This document shows positions 8,402-15,694 of a DNA stretch of 64,000 nucleotides, piece by piece (the stretch's first letter is position 1; the number at the start of each line of letters is the position of its first letter). The notes below the pieces were generated by a model. The model did not search any database and was not told the origin of the DNA. It saw only the letters and a program-made list of their open reading frames with translations. A program made the translations under genes and the position numbers. The stretch spans positions 1,178,001 through 1,242,000 of the forward strand of contig CAWFHK010000001.1 of NCBI GenBank assembly GCA_963815655.1, written 5' to 3'. Source of the stretch: JAWOLE01 sp963815655. GTDB taxonomy: Bacteria; Acidobacteriota; Thermoanaerobaculia; UBA5066; Gp7-AA6.

Positions 8402-9694
8402 ATGGCGTTGTCTCCGATGGGCAAACCGCGCGTCGTCATCGTCGGGGCAGGATTCGGAGGGCTCTCGGCGGCGCGCACGCTGCGCCACGCGCCGGTGGAA
8501 GTCACCGTCGTGGACCGCCGCAACCACCACCTCTTCCAGCCGCTGCTCTACCAGGTGGCGACCGCGGCTCTCTCGCCGGGCGACATCGCCTATCCGATCC
8601 GCTCGATCCTGCGCCGCCAGAAGAACGCGCGCGTCCTGCTGGCGGAGGTCGTCGCCGTGGACGAAGCCTCGCGCGAGCTCGTGCTCGCCGACAGCGGCCG
8701 CATCGGCTACGACTTCCTCATCCTCGCGACCGGCGCGACCCATTCCTATTTCGGGCACGGGGAGTGGGAGAAGAGTGCGCCGGGACTGAAGAGCCTGGAG
8801 GACGCGGTCGCGATCCGGAGCCGGATCCTCCTCGCCTTCGAGAAGGCGGAACGGGAGCCCGATCTCGGGAAGAGAAGGGTCCTGCTGACCTTCGCCCTCG
8901 TCGGCGGGGGCCCGACCGGCGCCGAGCTTGCGGGCGCGATCGGCGAGATCTCCCGGCACGTCCTGGCGAGCGACTTCCGTGAGATCGATCCGCGAGAGGC
9001 GCGCATCGTCCTACTCGAGGCCGGTCCGCGCATCCTCCCGGCCTTCCCGGAGGCGCTGGCGGCGAAGGCGGTCGGGAAGCTGGAGCGGCTGGGTGTCGAG
9101 GTGAGGGTCGGCTCCGCCGTGACGGAGATCGGCGAGGGTTACGTCCGGATCGGCGCGGAGCGCCTCGACGCGGGCACGATCCTGTGGACCGCGGGCGTCG
9201 CGGCCTCTCCCCTCGCGCGATCGCTCGGCGTCCCGCTCGACAGGGCCGGGCGCGCCGTCATCGAGCCCGACCTGACCGTCGCGGGGCATCCGGAGATCTC
9301 CCTGATCGGAGACCTCGCAACGCTCTCCGACGCCGCCGGCAAGCCCCTGCCCGGCGTGGCCCAGGTGGCGATCCAGCAAGGACGGCACGCCGCCCGCAAC
9401 ATCGAGGCCGCCCGCCGCGGCGAGCCTCTTCGGGCCTTTCGGTATCGGGACCCGGGGAACCTCGCCGTTCTCGGACGCGATGCCGCCATCGCGGACATGG
9501 GACGGATCCGTCTGTCCGGATACCCCGCATGGCTCGTCTGGTGCTTCGTCCACATCCTCTACCTCATCGGCTTCCGCAACCGGTTCATCGTCCTGTTCGA
9601 ATGGGCGTGGGCCTACCTGACCTGGCAGCGCGGAGCCCGCCTCATCACCGGCCCGGCCGGGACGCCGCCCGGAGAGCCGCCTTCGGAAGGGTAG
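8402..9694 (+). CDS. NDH-2 type NAD(P)/FAD-dependent dehydrogenase
   Basis: About 430 residues. The N-terminal FAD fold is KPRVVIVGAGFGGLSAARTL, the second Rossmann motif for NADH is VGGGPTGAELAGAIGEI, and the FAD-binding SLIGDLATL segment precedes the AQVAIQQGRHAA helix. The C-terminus has two hydrophobic helices (AWLVWCFVHILYLIGF and FEWAWAYLTW), as in type II NADH dehydrogenases that dip into the membrane. These enzymes pass electrons from NADH to quinone without pumping protons, so they would complement the complex I operon at 35.5-46.3 kb. The start is uncertain: ATG 8402, ATG 8417 (directly before GKPRVV) and GTG 8378 are all in frame and none has a strong ribosome binding site. Confidence 0.88.
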   Translation: MALSPMGKPRVVIVGAGFGGLSAARTLRHAPVEVTVVDRRNHHLFQPLLYQVATAALSPGDIAYPIRSILRRQKNARVLLAEVVAVDEASRELVLADSGRIGYDFLILATGATHSYFGHGEWEKSAPGLKSLEDAVAIRSRILLAFEKAEREPDLGKRRVLLTFALVGGGPTGAELAGAIGEISRHVLASDFREIDPREARIVLLEAGPRILPAFPEALAAKAVGKLERLGVEVRVGSAVTEIGEGYVRIGAERLDAGTILWTAGVAASPLARSLGVPLDRAGRAVIEPDLTVAGHPEISLIGDLATLSDAAGKPLPGVAQVAIQQGRHAARNIEAARRGEPLRAFRYRDPGNLAVLGRDAAIADMGRIRLSGYPAWLVWCFVHILYLIGFRNRFIVLFEWAWAYLTWQRGARLITGPAGTPPGEPPSEG

Positions 9695-9712
9695 TCGTCT
9701 TTCGCGTTCGCT

Positions 9713-10666
9713 TCAGCGGCGGCGCGAGAGACGCCGGCGGAGAGCCTCCAGGAGGGGAGCGAGATGCGCCTTGGCTCCTTCCCGGACTTCGCGCAGAGCG
9801 CTGCTCACCCGCGCTTCCCCGACGCCGAAGGCCCGCCCGATTTCGAGGTTCGAGAGGGGAGTCAGTTTTCTCGCCAGGTAGATGCCCGCGACTTTTCCTT
9901 CTCCGCCGTGCCCGCGGCGCAGTCTCGCGGTGGAGATGTCCCATTCCCTCGCGACGGCCCGCTGGATCTCTCCGATGCTGAGGTCGTGCGGAGCGCGGAA
10001 CCGCCGCCGGACACGCTTGCGGACGGCCGGCAGCGAGAGGAGGTGCTTCGCGTTGAGCAGGAAGCGCTGGTCTCCCAGATACCCCTGTTTCGGCATCTCG
10101 TCGAGCGGAGAGGGCGCGCGCCGGCCCTGTTCGACGAATCGCCGATACGCCCTGAGCGCGGCCGAGCGACCGCGCCCGAGCCGGGCCAGAGTCCAGTCGA
10201 CTTCCAGCCACTCCGGGGGCGTCTCCCTTCCGGCGGTCGCCCGGTAATTGCTCCAGGGCCACCCTCCCGGCTGACGCGAAAGCCCTTCCCGCACGGGACT
10301 CCACACCACGTAGCGGCACATATCGAGCAGGTACAGCTCCTTCTGCACGAGAACCGACCGGAATCTCCCCTCCAGGAGGGTCCCCTCACGCCGGTGGCGC
10401 CGGTTGAACCACTGCGTGTAGCGCCCGTTCAAGGAGCGCATGCCGTGCGACAGCCCGCCCGCGGGCATCTCGATCAGGAGATCGAACCGGTCCTCGAGGA
10501 GGCAGTACGCGTGGATCTTCCAGTGCTCGTCCGGGCCGATCGTCCCGAGCAGCTCGAGGAACCTCTTGCTGTCCTTCGCGTCGCGGAAGATCTTGCGTCC
10601 GCTCCGCGCCCTGCCCGTGACGTAAACCACCGCTCCCGGGTACTCCAGCCTCAGTGCTCTTGCCAT
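9713..10666 (-). CDS. RAYT/Y1-transposase-like protein lacking the HUH motif
   Basis: 317 residues from the ATG at 10666. The N-terminal ~155 residues follow the REP-associated tyrosine transposase pattern: LRLEYPGAVVYVTGRARSGR, IHAYCLLEDRFDLLIEMP, SLNGRYTQWFNRRH, LLEGRFRSVLV, YLLDMCRYVVWSPVREG and WPWSNYRA. The place of the catalytic HUH pair (normally NHxH, as in DNHYHLLVE) reads DRFD at residues 59-62, so both metal-binding histidines are gone, while the conserved tyrosine near residue 112 is kept. Residues ~236-300 resemble the DnaA C-terminal DNA-binding domain (IQRAVAREWDISTARLRR, then AGIYLARKLTPLSNLEIGRAFG). It is probably a domesticated DNA-binding protein rather than an active transposase; no inverted ends were found around it. 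A TATACT box sits 6 nt before the ATG. Confidence 0.75.
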   Translation of the reverse strand: MARALRLEYPGAVVYVTGRARSGRKIFRDAKDSKRFLELLGTIGPDEHWKIHAYCLLEDRFDLLIEMPAGGLSHGMRSLNGRYTQWFNRRHRREGTLLEGRFRSVLVQKELYLLDMCRYVVWSPVREGLSRQPGGWPWSNYRATAGRETPPEWLEVDWTLARLGRGRSAALRAYRRFVEQGRRAPSPLDEMPKQGYLGDQRFLLNAKHLLSLPAVRKRVRRRFRAPHDLSIGEIQRAVAREWDISTARLRRGHGGEGKVAGIYLARKLTPLSNLEIGRAFGVGEARVSSALREVREGAKAHLAPLLEALRRRLSRRR

Positions 10667-10672
10667 GGCCGG

Positions 10673-10678
10673 AGTATA
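10673..10678 (-). promoter_or_regulatory. -10 element (TATACT) of a leaderless promoter
   Basis: TATACT on the minus strand ends exactly 6 nt before the ATG of the RAYT-like gene, the same spacing as at 1858-1863. This implies transcription starting at the start codon. Confidence 0.5.
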
Positions 10679-10772
10679 GCCGCAAGACATGACCCTGACC
10701 CCCGACCTTTGGCCAGATCGATTCGGGAACCGATACCCGGGGCCGGTGTCCCACGAGCCCAGGAGGTCACCG

Positions 10773-11621
10773 ATGTCGCGACTCGCAAAGATCCTTCCTT
10801 GGGCCCTGGGACTCCTCCTCGGAGCGCCGCTCGGGGCGGCCGAGTGCGGACGTTTCGAGCTGTCCGTCATCGTGGACGGTTCTCCCTCCGCCGAATACCC
10901 CTTTCGGGACCGGACGTACATCGAGGCCGTGCGCGGCCGGAGCTTCTCGCTGCGTCTTCACAATCCCACTTCCGAACGCGTCGCCGTGGCTCTCTCGGTG
11001 GACGGCCTGAACGTCGTGGACGCGAAACGCACGACGGCCGCGGGCGCCACGAAGTGGATCCTGGCGCCGGGGCAGACGGTGGAGATCCCGGGCTGGCAAA
11101 TCTCCGGCCAGATGGCCCGGCGCTTCTTCTTCACCGACACGGCGCGGTCCTACGCGAAGTGGATCGGCGATACCCGCAACGTTGGCGTCATCGAGGCGGT
11201 GTTCTTCCGGGAGAAGGCGCGGCCCGTCGAGTTGCTCCCGGTGGCGCCGTTCGCGCAGGGGAAGCCGATGTCCCGCGACTCGGCGGCCCGCGCGCCCGCA
11301 GCCGAGGGACAGGTCAGGGCGGACTCCCCGGAGAGCGGCATCGCCGGCCGCGGCGAATCCCCGGAGCCCAATCCCCCGGCCGCGGCGAATCGCAGGGAGT
11401 CGGACCGATTCGCCGCGACGGGCATCGGCGACCGGACGAGCTTCCCCGTCCAGTGGGTGAGCTTCGACGAGGACCCGGTGCCGGCCGCCCGGATCGCGCT
11501 GCGCTACGAGTACCGCAAGGAGTTGGTTCGCCTGGGCGTGATCGCTCGCGAGGATGAGCTGTATGCCAGAGACCGGGGACGCGGCTTCGAGCACGAGTAC
11601 GCTCCCGAGCCGCGGCGCTAG
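10773..11621 (+). CDS. Secreted protein of unknown function
   Basis: 282 residues from the ATG at 10773, chosen because AGGAGG lies at 10761-10766 and the first residues form a signal peptide (MSRLAKILPWALGLLLGAPLGAAE). The mature part begins with a ~140-residue globular stretch (CGRFELSVIVDGSPSAEYPF through AVFFREK), with beta-strand character and a conserved-looking DRTYIEAVRGRSFSLRLHN segment. A Pro/Ala-rich linker follows, and the C-terminus is charged (FEHEYAPEPRR). I do not recognise the family. The gene directly precedes the ECF sigma and anti-sigma genes on the same strand, so it may belong to that unit. Confidence 0.65.
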   Translation: MSRLAKILPWALGLLLGAPLGAAECGRFELSVIVDGSPSAEYPFRDRTYIEAVRGRSFSLRLHNPTSERVAVALSVDGLNVVDAKRTTAAGATKWILAPGQTVEIPGWQISGQMARRFFFTDTARSYAKWIGDTRNVGVIEAVFFREKARPVELLPVAPFAQGKPMSRDSAARAPAAEGQVRADSPESGIAGRGESPEPNPPAAANRRESDRFAATGIGDRTSFPVQWVSFDEDPVPAARIALRYEYRKELVRLGVIAREDELYARDRGRGFEHEYAPEPRR

Positions 11622-11633
11622 TCCGGGCCTCGG

Positions 11634-11639
11634 TACAAT
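11634..11639 (+). promoter_or_regulatory. -10-like element (TACAAT) before the ECF sigma gene
   Basis: TACAAT lies 34 nt before the proposed TTG start of the sigma factor and directly after the stop of the preceding gene. Such a site would favour the downstream start over ATG 11554. Confidence 0.35.
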
Positions 11640-11673
11640 CGCGCCGCCGGCGGCCAGGCGGCGCGATCTGCAT

Positions 11674-12252
11674 TTGAGCCTGACGGAGTTGCCCGACGAG
11701 GAGCTCATCGCCCTCTCGAAAGAGGGGGAAGAGACAGCTTTCGGCGAATTCGTCCGGCGACACGCCCCGACCGTGCACCGCTGGATGGCGCGGGCGGTCG
11801 GCGAGCAGGAAGCGGACGACATGGCGCAGGAAGTCTTCCTGAAGGCGTACCGCGGCCTCTCGCGCTTCCGGGGGGAGGCTCCGCCGCGCGCCTGGCTCGC
11901 CTCGATCGCGGACAACGCCGTCAAGAACCGGTACCGCGCGCGGGGAAGGTTCCGGCGCATCTTCGCGAGCGTGGGAGAGGAGTCTCCCCTCCTCGATCCC
12001 GCGGAGACGGCGAGAGGTCCGGAGGAAAACGCCCGGGCCGGAGAGTCGCGGCGCTACGTGGCCGAGGCGCTGAAGCTCCTGCCGGCGGAGTTTCGCATGC
12101 CTGTGGTGTTGAGAGACCTGGAGGAATGGAGTTACGAGGAGATCTCGGCGTCGCTCTCCTTGCCCGTCGGGACCGTCAAATCGAGAATCTCGCGGGGACG
12201 GGGACAACTGAAGGTCCTCCTGCGCCCGCTCATGGATTCCGGAAAGATCTGA
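11674..12252 (+). CDS. ECF-type RNA polymerase sigma factor
   Basis: A complete ECF sigma factor. Region 2 runs from LTELPDEELIALSKEGEETA to AWLASIADNAVKNRYR, with DDMAQEVFLKAYRGL as the core-binding helix. Region 4 is near the end: EALKLLPAEFRMPVVLRDLE, then YEEISASLSLPVGTVKSRISRGR as the -35 recognition helix-turn-helix. Starting at TTG 11674 gives 192 residues, the usual length. An ATG at 11554 (232 aa) is possible but would overlap the previous gene by 68 bp and add an uncharacteristic Ser/Pro-rich tail. The zinc anti-sigma gene follows after 4 bp, the standard cotranscribed arrangement for envelope-stress type sigma factors. Confidence 0.85.
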   Translation: MSLTELPDEELIALSKEGEETAFGEFVRRHAPTVHRWMARAVGEQEADDMAQEVFLKAYRGLSRFRGEAPPRAWLASIADNAVKNRYRARGRFRRIFASVGEESPLLDPAETARGPEENARAGESRRYVAEALKLLPAEFRMPVVLRDLEEWSYEEISASLSLPVGTVKSRISRGRGQLKVLLRPLMDSGKI

Positions 12253-12256
12253 AGAA

Positions 12257-13249
12257 ATGAAGAACGACAACGTCCACCCGGCGCGCTCGGCCGACTTCCT
12301 CTCGCGTCTTCACGACGCCGAGCTGACGGCCGCCGAGCGCGCGCACTTCGAGTCCCACCGCGCCCACTGCGCCGACTGCCGCAAGGCGGCCCTGGAGTTC
12401 GAGGCTGCTCTCTCGCTCTTTCGGGCGAGCACGACCTCTCCCCCGCCCCCGGATCTCTCGGCGCGGATCCTGCGCAAGCTCCAGGCGGCGAGCCCGCGCC
12501 GGTCTCTCTTCGGGGTCGTCTTCGGGATCAACCTGAGGTGGGCCGCCGCGTTCGCCGCGGCGATCCTCGCGACCGTCGTCGGCTCCGTCGTCGTGATCCA
12601 GCGAGAGTCCCTGCGAAAGGACGCGGAGCGTCCGGAGCCGATCCCCGTGCTCCTGCAGGGCGAGCGGAAACCGGCCGAGCCGCCGGATCTCCCGGCCCCC
12701 GACACCGCCGCGGCCGCGCGGGCAAAGGCGAACAACGCTCCTCTCCGAAAGGAGCCTGCCCCGAGCCCCGTTCCCGCTCCCGAACGGTACGCCGCGGCGC
12801 CGGCCCGGTCGGCGGACATGGCTTACGAAGGGAAGGTCCGGGCGCCGGCGAGCCGCGCCGAGGCGCAGGCGCCGCGCGGCGCGCGAGCGATGCAGGAAAC
12901 GGGCTCGCCGCTCCTCCGGATCGAGGGCGCCGGAGGAGAGGGAGCGGCCGCCGCCTCGGCGGCCTCGGCCGAGCCGGGCTCGCCGGCTCTCCCCGTCCTC
13001 GTCCCCCTCGACGGGGAGGGGCGCGCTCCCGAGATCATCACGCCCCGCGCGGCGGAGCTCCTGGCCGACCTGCGGGGACGCCAGTTTGTCCTCCTGGTCG
13101 AGGCCGGCGGACGCGTCCTCGAGGCGAGGCCGGATGGCAGGAAGCTCGCGAAGACGCGGGCCGCGCAGCAGGTCGTGCCGCAGGCCGTCCGGGACCTCCG
13201 ATTTGAGCCGACAGACCGCCCGCGCCGCATCCTTCTGCGAATCGACTGA
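12257..13249 (+). CDS. Anti-sigma factor with zinc-finger and one membrane helix
   Basis: 330 residues. The N-terminal ~50 residues carry the zf-HC2/ZAS signature, H.xxx.C.xC, seen as FESHRAHCADCRKAA, which clamps the partner sigma factor. A single transmembrane segment follows at ~residues 95-115 (WAAAFAAAILATVVGSVVVI), then a long Ala/Pro/Arg-rich periplasmic region. The C-terminal ~80 residues look folded (AAELLADLRGRQFVLLVEAGGRVLEA through LRFEPTDRPRRI), possibly a sensing or TonB-C-like domain. Such proteins hold an ECF sigma at the membrane until a signal releases it. It lies 4 bp after the sigma gene and is certainly cotranscribed. Confidence 0.85.
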   Translation: MKNDNVHPARSADFLSRLHDAELTAAERAHFESHRAHCADCRKAALEFEAALSLFRASTTSPPPPDLSARILRKLQAASPRRSLFGVVFGINLRWAAAFAAAILATVVGSVVVIQRESLRKDAERPEPIPVLLQGERKPAEPPDLPAPDTAAAARAKANNAPLRKEPAPSPVPAPERYAAAPARSADMAYEGKVRAPASRAEAQAPRGARAMQETGSPLLRIEGAGGEGAAAASAASAEPGSPALPVLVPLDGEGRAPEIITPRAAELLADLRGRQFVLLVEAGGRVLEARPDGRKLAKTRAAQQVVPQAVRDLRFEPTDRPRRILLRID

Positions 13250-13287
13250 GCGGCCGGGCACCTCCCGGGAGCGGATCCTCCGCGGAG

Positions 13288-13322
13288 CCTGCCCTGAGCG
13301 AAGTCGAAGGGCTCAGGATGAC
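13288..13322. repeat. Dispersed repeat of the GAGCGAAGTCGAAGGG type
   Basis: CCCTGAGCGAAGTCGAAGGG followed by CTCAGGATGAC forms a stem (CCTGAGC with GCTCAGG). It lies between the convergent anti-sigma and alcohol dehydrogenase genes and overlaps the last codons of the latter. Nearly identical elements are common in intergenic DNA of many bacteria. Confidence 0.55.
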
Positions 13323-14323
13323 ACGGGCCGCGGAATCTCGAGGACGGCGGCCCCGCGGACTTCCCCACGCTTGATTCGCAGGAGCGCCTCGTTCGCCTCT
13401 TCGAGCGGAAACGACTCGGTCCGGGCGCGGATCGGGATCCGCGCAGCCAGCTCCAGGAACTCCTCGGCGTCGCGGCGCGTGTAGTTCGTGACGCCGACGA
13501 CGCCGCGCTCTTCGTAGAGCGACTCGTAGAAGAAGGACGGGATCGGGCTCATGTGTATCGCGTTGATCGCGAGCCGGCCGCCCCGGTCGAGCCGCGACAA
13601 CGCGACGGGAACGAGCTCTCCCGCCGGCGCGAAGGTGACCGCGGCGTCCAGCGGCGCGCCGGGATCGTCCGACGAGCCGCCCGCCCACGCCGCTCCCATC
13701 TCGAGCGCGAGTCGGCGGTGATGCTCCTCCCGCGTGAAGGCGAAGACCTCGCACCTCCAGTGGAGAGCGGCCTGGATCGCCAGGTGCGCCGACGCCCCGA
13801 ACCCGAAGAGACCCAGCTTCCCGCCCGGTTGGATCCCGGAGAGGCGCAGGGACCGGTACCCGATGATCCCGGCGCACAGGAGCGGCGCGGCTTCCCGCGC
13901 GCCGAACCCGGCCGGCAGGCGGTAGACCCACTCGGCGCGCGCCACGGTTCTCTCCGCGTAGCCGCCGTCCCGGTCGCGTCCCGTGAAGGTGGCGGCCTCG
14001 CAGAGGTTCTCGCGCCCCGAGCGGCAGAAGCGGCAGACACCGTCGGTCGAGGCCAGCCATCCCACGCCGACGGAATCACCGATCGCGAATCCCGCGACTC
14101 CCGGCCCGAGGGCCACGATCTTCCCCGCGGCCTGGTGCCCGGGAATGAGCGGCAGGCGGGCCGGGACTTCGCCTTCCAGGATGTGCAGGTCCGTCCGGCA
14201 CACGCCGCACGCCTCGACGGAGATCGCGACTTCGCCCGGTTCCGGCGCCCGCTCCGCCGCGTCCACCGCTTCGAGCAGCTTCTCTTCCGCGGGACCGGTT
14301 CGCCGGAGAAGCATCGCCCTCAT
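13313..14323 (-). CDS. Zinc-dependent alcohol dehydrogenase family protein
   Basis: 336 residues with the medium-chain dehydrogenase layout. The catalytic zinc region is ACGVCRTDLHI, with PLIPGHQAAGKI in place of the common GHE. The NAD(P) fold contains GLFGFGASAHLAIQAA, a variant of GxGxxG. The structural zinc loop reads TDGVCRFCRSGRENLC, so the first of four cysteines is Asp and the remaining three are present. Members oxidise alcohols or reduce aldehydes in the cytosol; the substrate is not readable. The stop codon lies within a dispersed repeat, and the upstream side is a divergent region with 7-bp tandem repeats. ATG 14323 fits the family start (MRAMLLRRTGPAEEK). Confidence 0.88.
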   Translation of the reverse strand: MRAMLLRRTGPAEEKLLEAVDAAERAPEPGEVAISVEACGVCRTDLHILEGEVPARLPLIPGHQAAGKIVALGPGVAGFAIGDSVGVGWLASTDGVCRFCRSGRENLCEAATFTGRDRDGGYAERTVARAEWVYRLPAGFGAREAAPLLCAGIIGYRSLRLSGIQPGGKLGLFGFGASAHLAIQAALHWRCEVFAFTREEHHRRLALEMGAAWAGGSSDDPGAPLDAAVTFAPAGELVPVALSRLDRGGRLAINAIHMSPIPSFFYESLYEERGVVGVTNYTRRDAEEFLELAARIPIRARTESFPLEEANEALLRIKRGEVRGAAVLEIPRPVSS

Positions 14324-14354
14324 GCGGCCATTCTCTCCCCGCGGGATGTTGCGG

Positions 14355-14422
14355 GTTTCAGGTTTCAGGTTTCAAGTTTCAAGAGAAAGCCAAGGCGCCA
14401 CCTGAAACCGGAAACTTGAAAC
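14355..14422. repeat. Inverted arrays of 7-bp tandem repeats (GTTTCAG / CTGAAAC)
   Basis: Four exact-register heptamers (GTTTCAG twice, GTTTCAA twice) at 14355-14382 face three inverse heptamers (CTGAAAC, CGGAAAC, TTGAAAC) at 14402-14422. The arms can pair into a long hairpin. The element fills the divergent region between the alcohol dehydrogenase and Mpo1-like genes. Confidence 0.75.
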
Positions 14423-14457
14423 CCCTCTCCTACTCACGGATGCATAATCGCCCCAAC

Positions 14458-14928
14458 GTGGACTCCGGAACTCATAGAGTGGACGCGCTCCTGGCCGACT
14501 ACTCTTCCTACCATCGCGCGCGCGGCAACCTCGTCTGCCACGCCTTCGGGATCACGCTGATCGTTTTCGGCAGCGCGTCCCTGCTCCTTCTGATGCGTTT
14601 GCCGGGCGCACTCCGGGTGACGGCCGCCGAGATCCTGATCGGGGCGGCGCTCCTCTTCTACCTGACGCTCGACGCCTCGCTCGCCCTCGTGATGCTCGCG
14701 GAGTTCGCGCTCCTCGACGCGGCCGCCCGCGCCGTCGGGGACTGGCGCGTGGGACTGGCCGCGTTCCTTCTCGGGTGGGTGTTCCAGGGGGTGGGGCACG
14801 CCCGCTTCGAGCGCAACTCGCCCGCGTTCTTCAAGAATCTTGCTCACCTTCTCGTCGGCCCGCTGTTTCTCGCCAACGAGCTCCTGCGCATACGCCCTGT
14901 CGCGAGCGCTTCGCCGGCGGAGAAGTAG
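14458..14928 (+). CDS. Mpo1/DUF962-like integral membrane protein
   Basis: About 156 residues with four hydrophobic segments. The family signature is visible at both ends: DALLADYSSYHRARGNLVCHAFGI near the N-terminus and GWVFQGVGHARFERNSPAFFKN followed by LVGPLFLANELL at the end. The histidines in YHRARGN..CH and GHARFE are the likely iron ligands. Yeast Mpo1 is a dioxygenase in 2-hydroxy fatty acid breakdown; the bacterial members are mostly uncharacterised. GTG 14458 is preferred because TGCATAAT, an extended -10-like box, ends 10 nt before it. ATG 14440 would overlap that box, and a TTG at 14416 lies inside the repeat. Confidence 0.75.
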   Translation: MDSGTHRVDALLADYSSYHRARGNLVCHAFGITLIVFGSASLLLLMRLPGALRVTAAEILIGAALLFYLTLDASLALVMLAEFALLDAAARAVGDWRVGLAAFLLGWVFQGVGHARFERNSPAFFKNLAHLLVGPLFLANELLRIRPVASASPAEK

Positions 14929-14989
14929 GCGGACGGAGCTTGGCGGGAGCTGACTTCATCGCTCCGCGGCGCGGAGGGGGTTTCCCCGA

Positions 14990-15694
14990 ATGATTCCGAT
15001 CCGCGACACGATCCCCCGCCAGCACTTTCCCTTCGCCGTCCTGGCGTTGATCGCCGCCAACGTCGTCGTCTTCCTCTACGAGCTCGAGGTCCCCCCGGAC
15101 CTGACGGAGCAGTTCATCTATCTCTTCGGGCTCGTGCCCGCGAGGTTCACGGAGCCGGGCTGGGCCGCGAGCGTCGGCCTGCCGCACACCTACTGGCCCT
15201 TCTTCACGACGATGTTCCTGCACGGCGGGTGGCTCCACATCATCGGCAACATGTGGTTCCTCTGGATCTTCGGGGACAACGTGGAGGACCGGATGGGTCC
15301 GCTGCGATTCCTCGTCTTCTATCTGCTGTGCGGGCTCTCGGCCGGGCTGATCCATGTCGTGACCAACCCGGGCTCGACGGTCCCCGCCGTGGGCGCGTCG
15401 GGAGCGATCGCCGGCGTGATGGCGGCCTACATGGCCCTCTACCCCCGGGGGCGGATCATCGCGATGTTCCCGATTTTCTTCTACCCCGTCTTCTTCCAGT
15501 TGCCGGCCTTCCTCTACATCGGCTTCTGGTTCCTGATGCAGTTCTTCAGCGGGACGCTCGCGGTCGCGCATCGGGAAGTCAACGGGATCGCCTGGTGGGC
15601 GCACGTCGGCGGCTTCGGGGCGGGGATCCTCACGTTCTCCCTGTTCCTGCGCCCGCGCCGGCCCCCTCCGGCCGTCCCGATCGGCCTCGCGTGA
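14990..15694 (+). CDS. Rhomboid family intramembrane serine protease
   Basis: 234 residues with six or seven hydrophobic helices. The catalytic dyad is visible as GASGAIAG (S137) and AWWAHVGGFGAG (H205). The oxyanion region WLHIIGNMWFLW contributes H83 and N87, and the family loop FTTMFLHGGW precedes it. Rhomboids cut transmembrane helices within the inner membrane. A strong GGAGGGGG ribosome binding site precedes the ATG. Its stop codon overlaps the GTG of the fused ABC transporter gene (GTGA at 15691-15694), so the genes are cotranscribed, although a functional link is not obvious. Confidence 0.92.
   Translation: MIPIRDTIPRQHFPFAVLALIAANVVVFLYELEVPPDLTEQFIYLFGLVPARFTEPGWAASVGLPHTYWPFFTTMFLHGGWLHIIGNMWFLWIFGDNVEDRMGPLRFLVFYLLCGLSAGLIHVVTNPGSTVPAVGASGAIAGVMAAYMALYPRGRIIAMFPIFFYPVFFQLPAFLYIGFWFLMQFFSGTLAVAHREVNGIAWWAHVGGFGAGILTFSLFLRPRRPPPAVPIGLA

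Noticed and set aside
9713..10772. Complete insertion sequence around the RAYT-like gene
   Set aside because: No terminal inverted repeats, target duplication or REP palindromes could be found on either side, and the catalytic histidines are missing.
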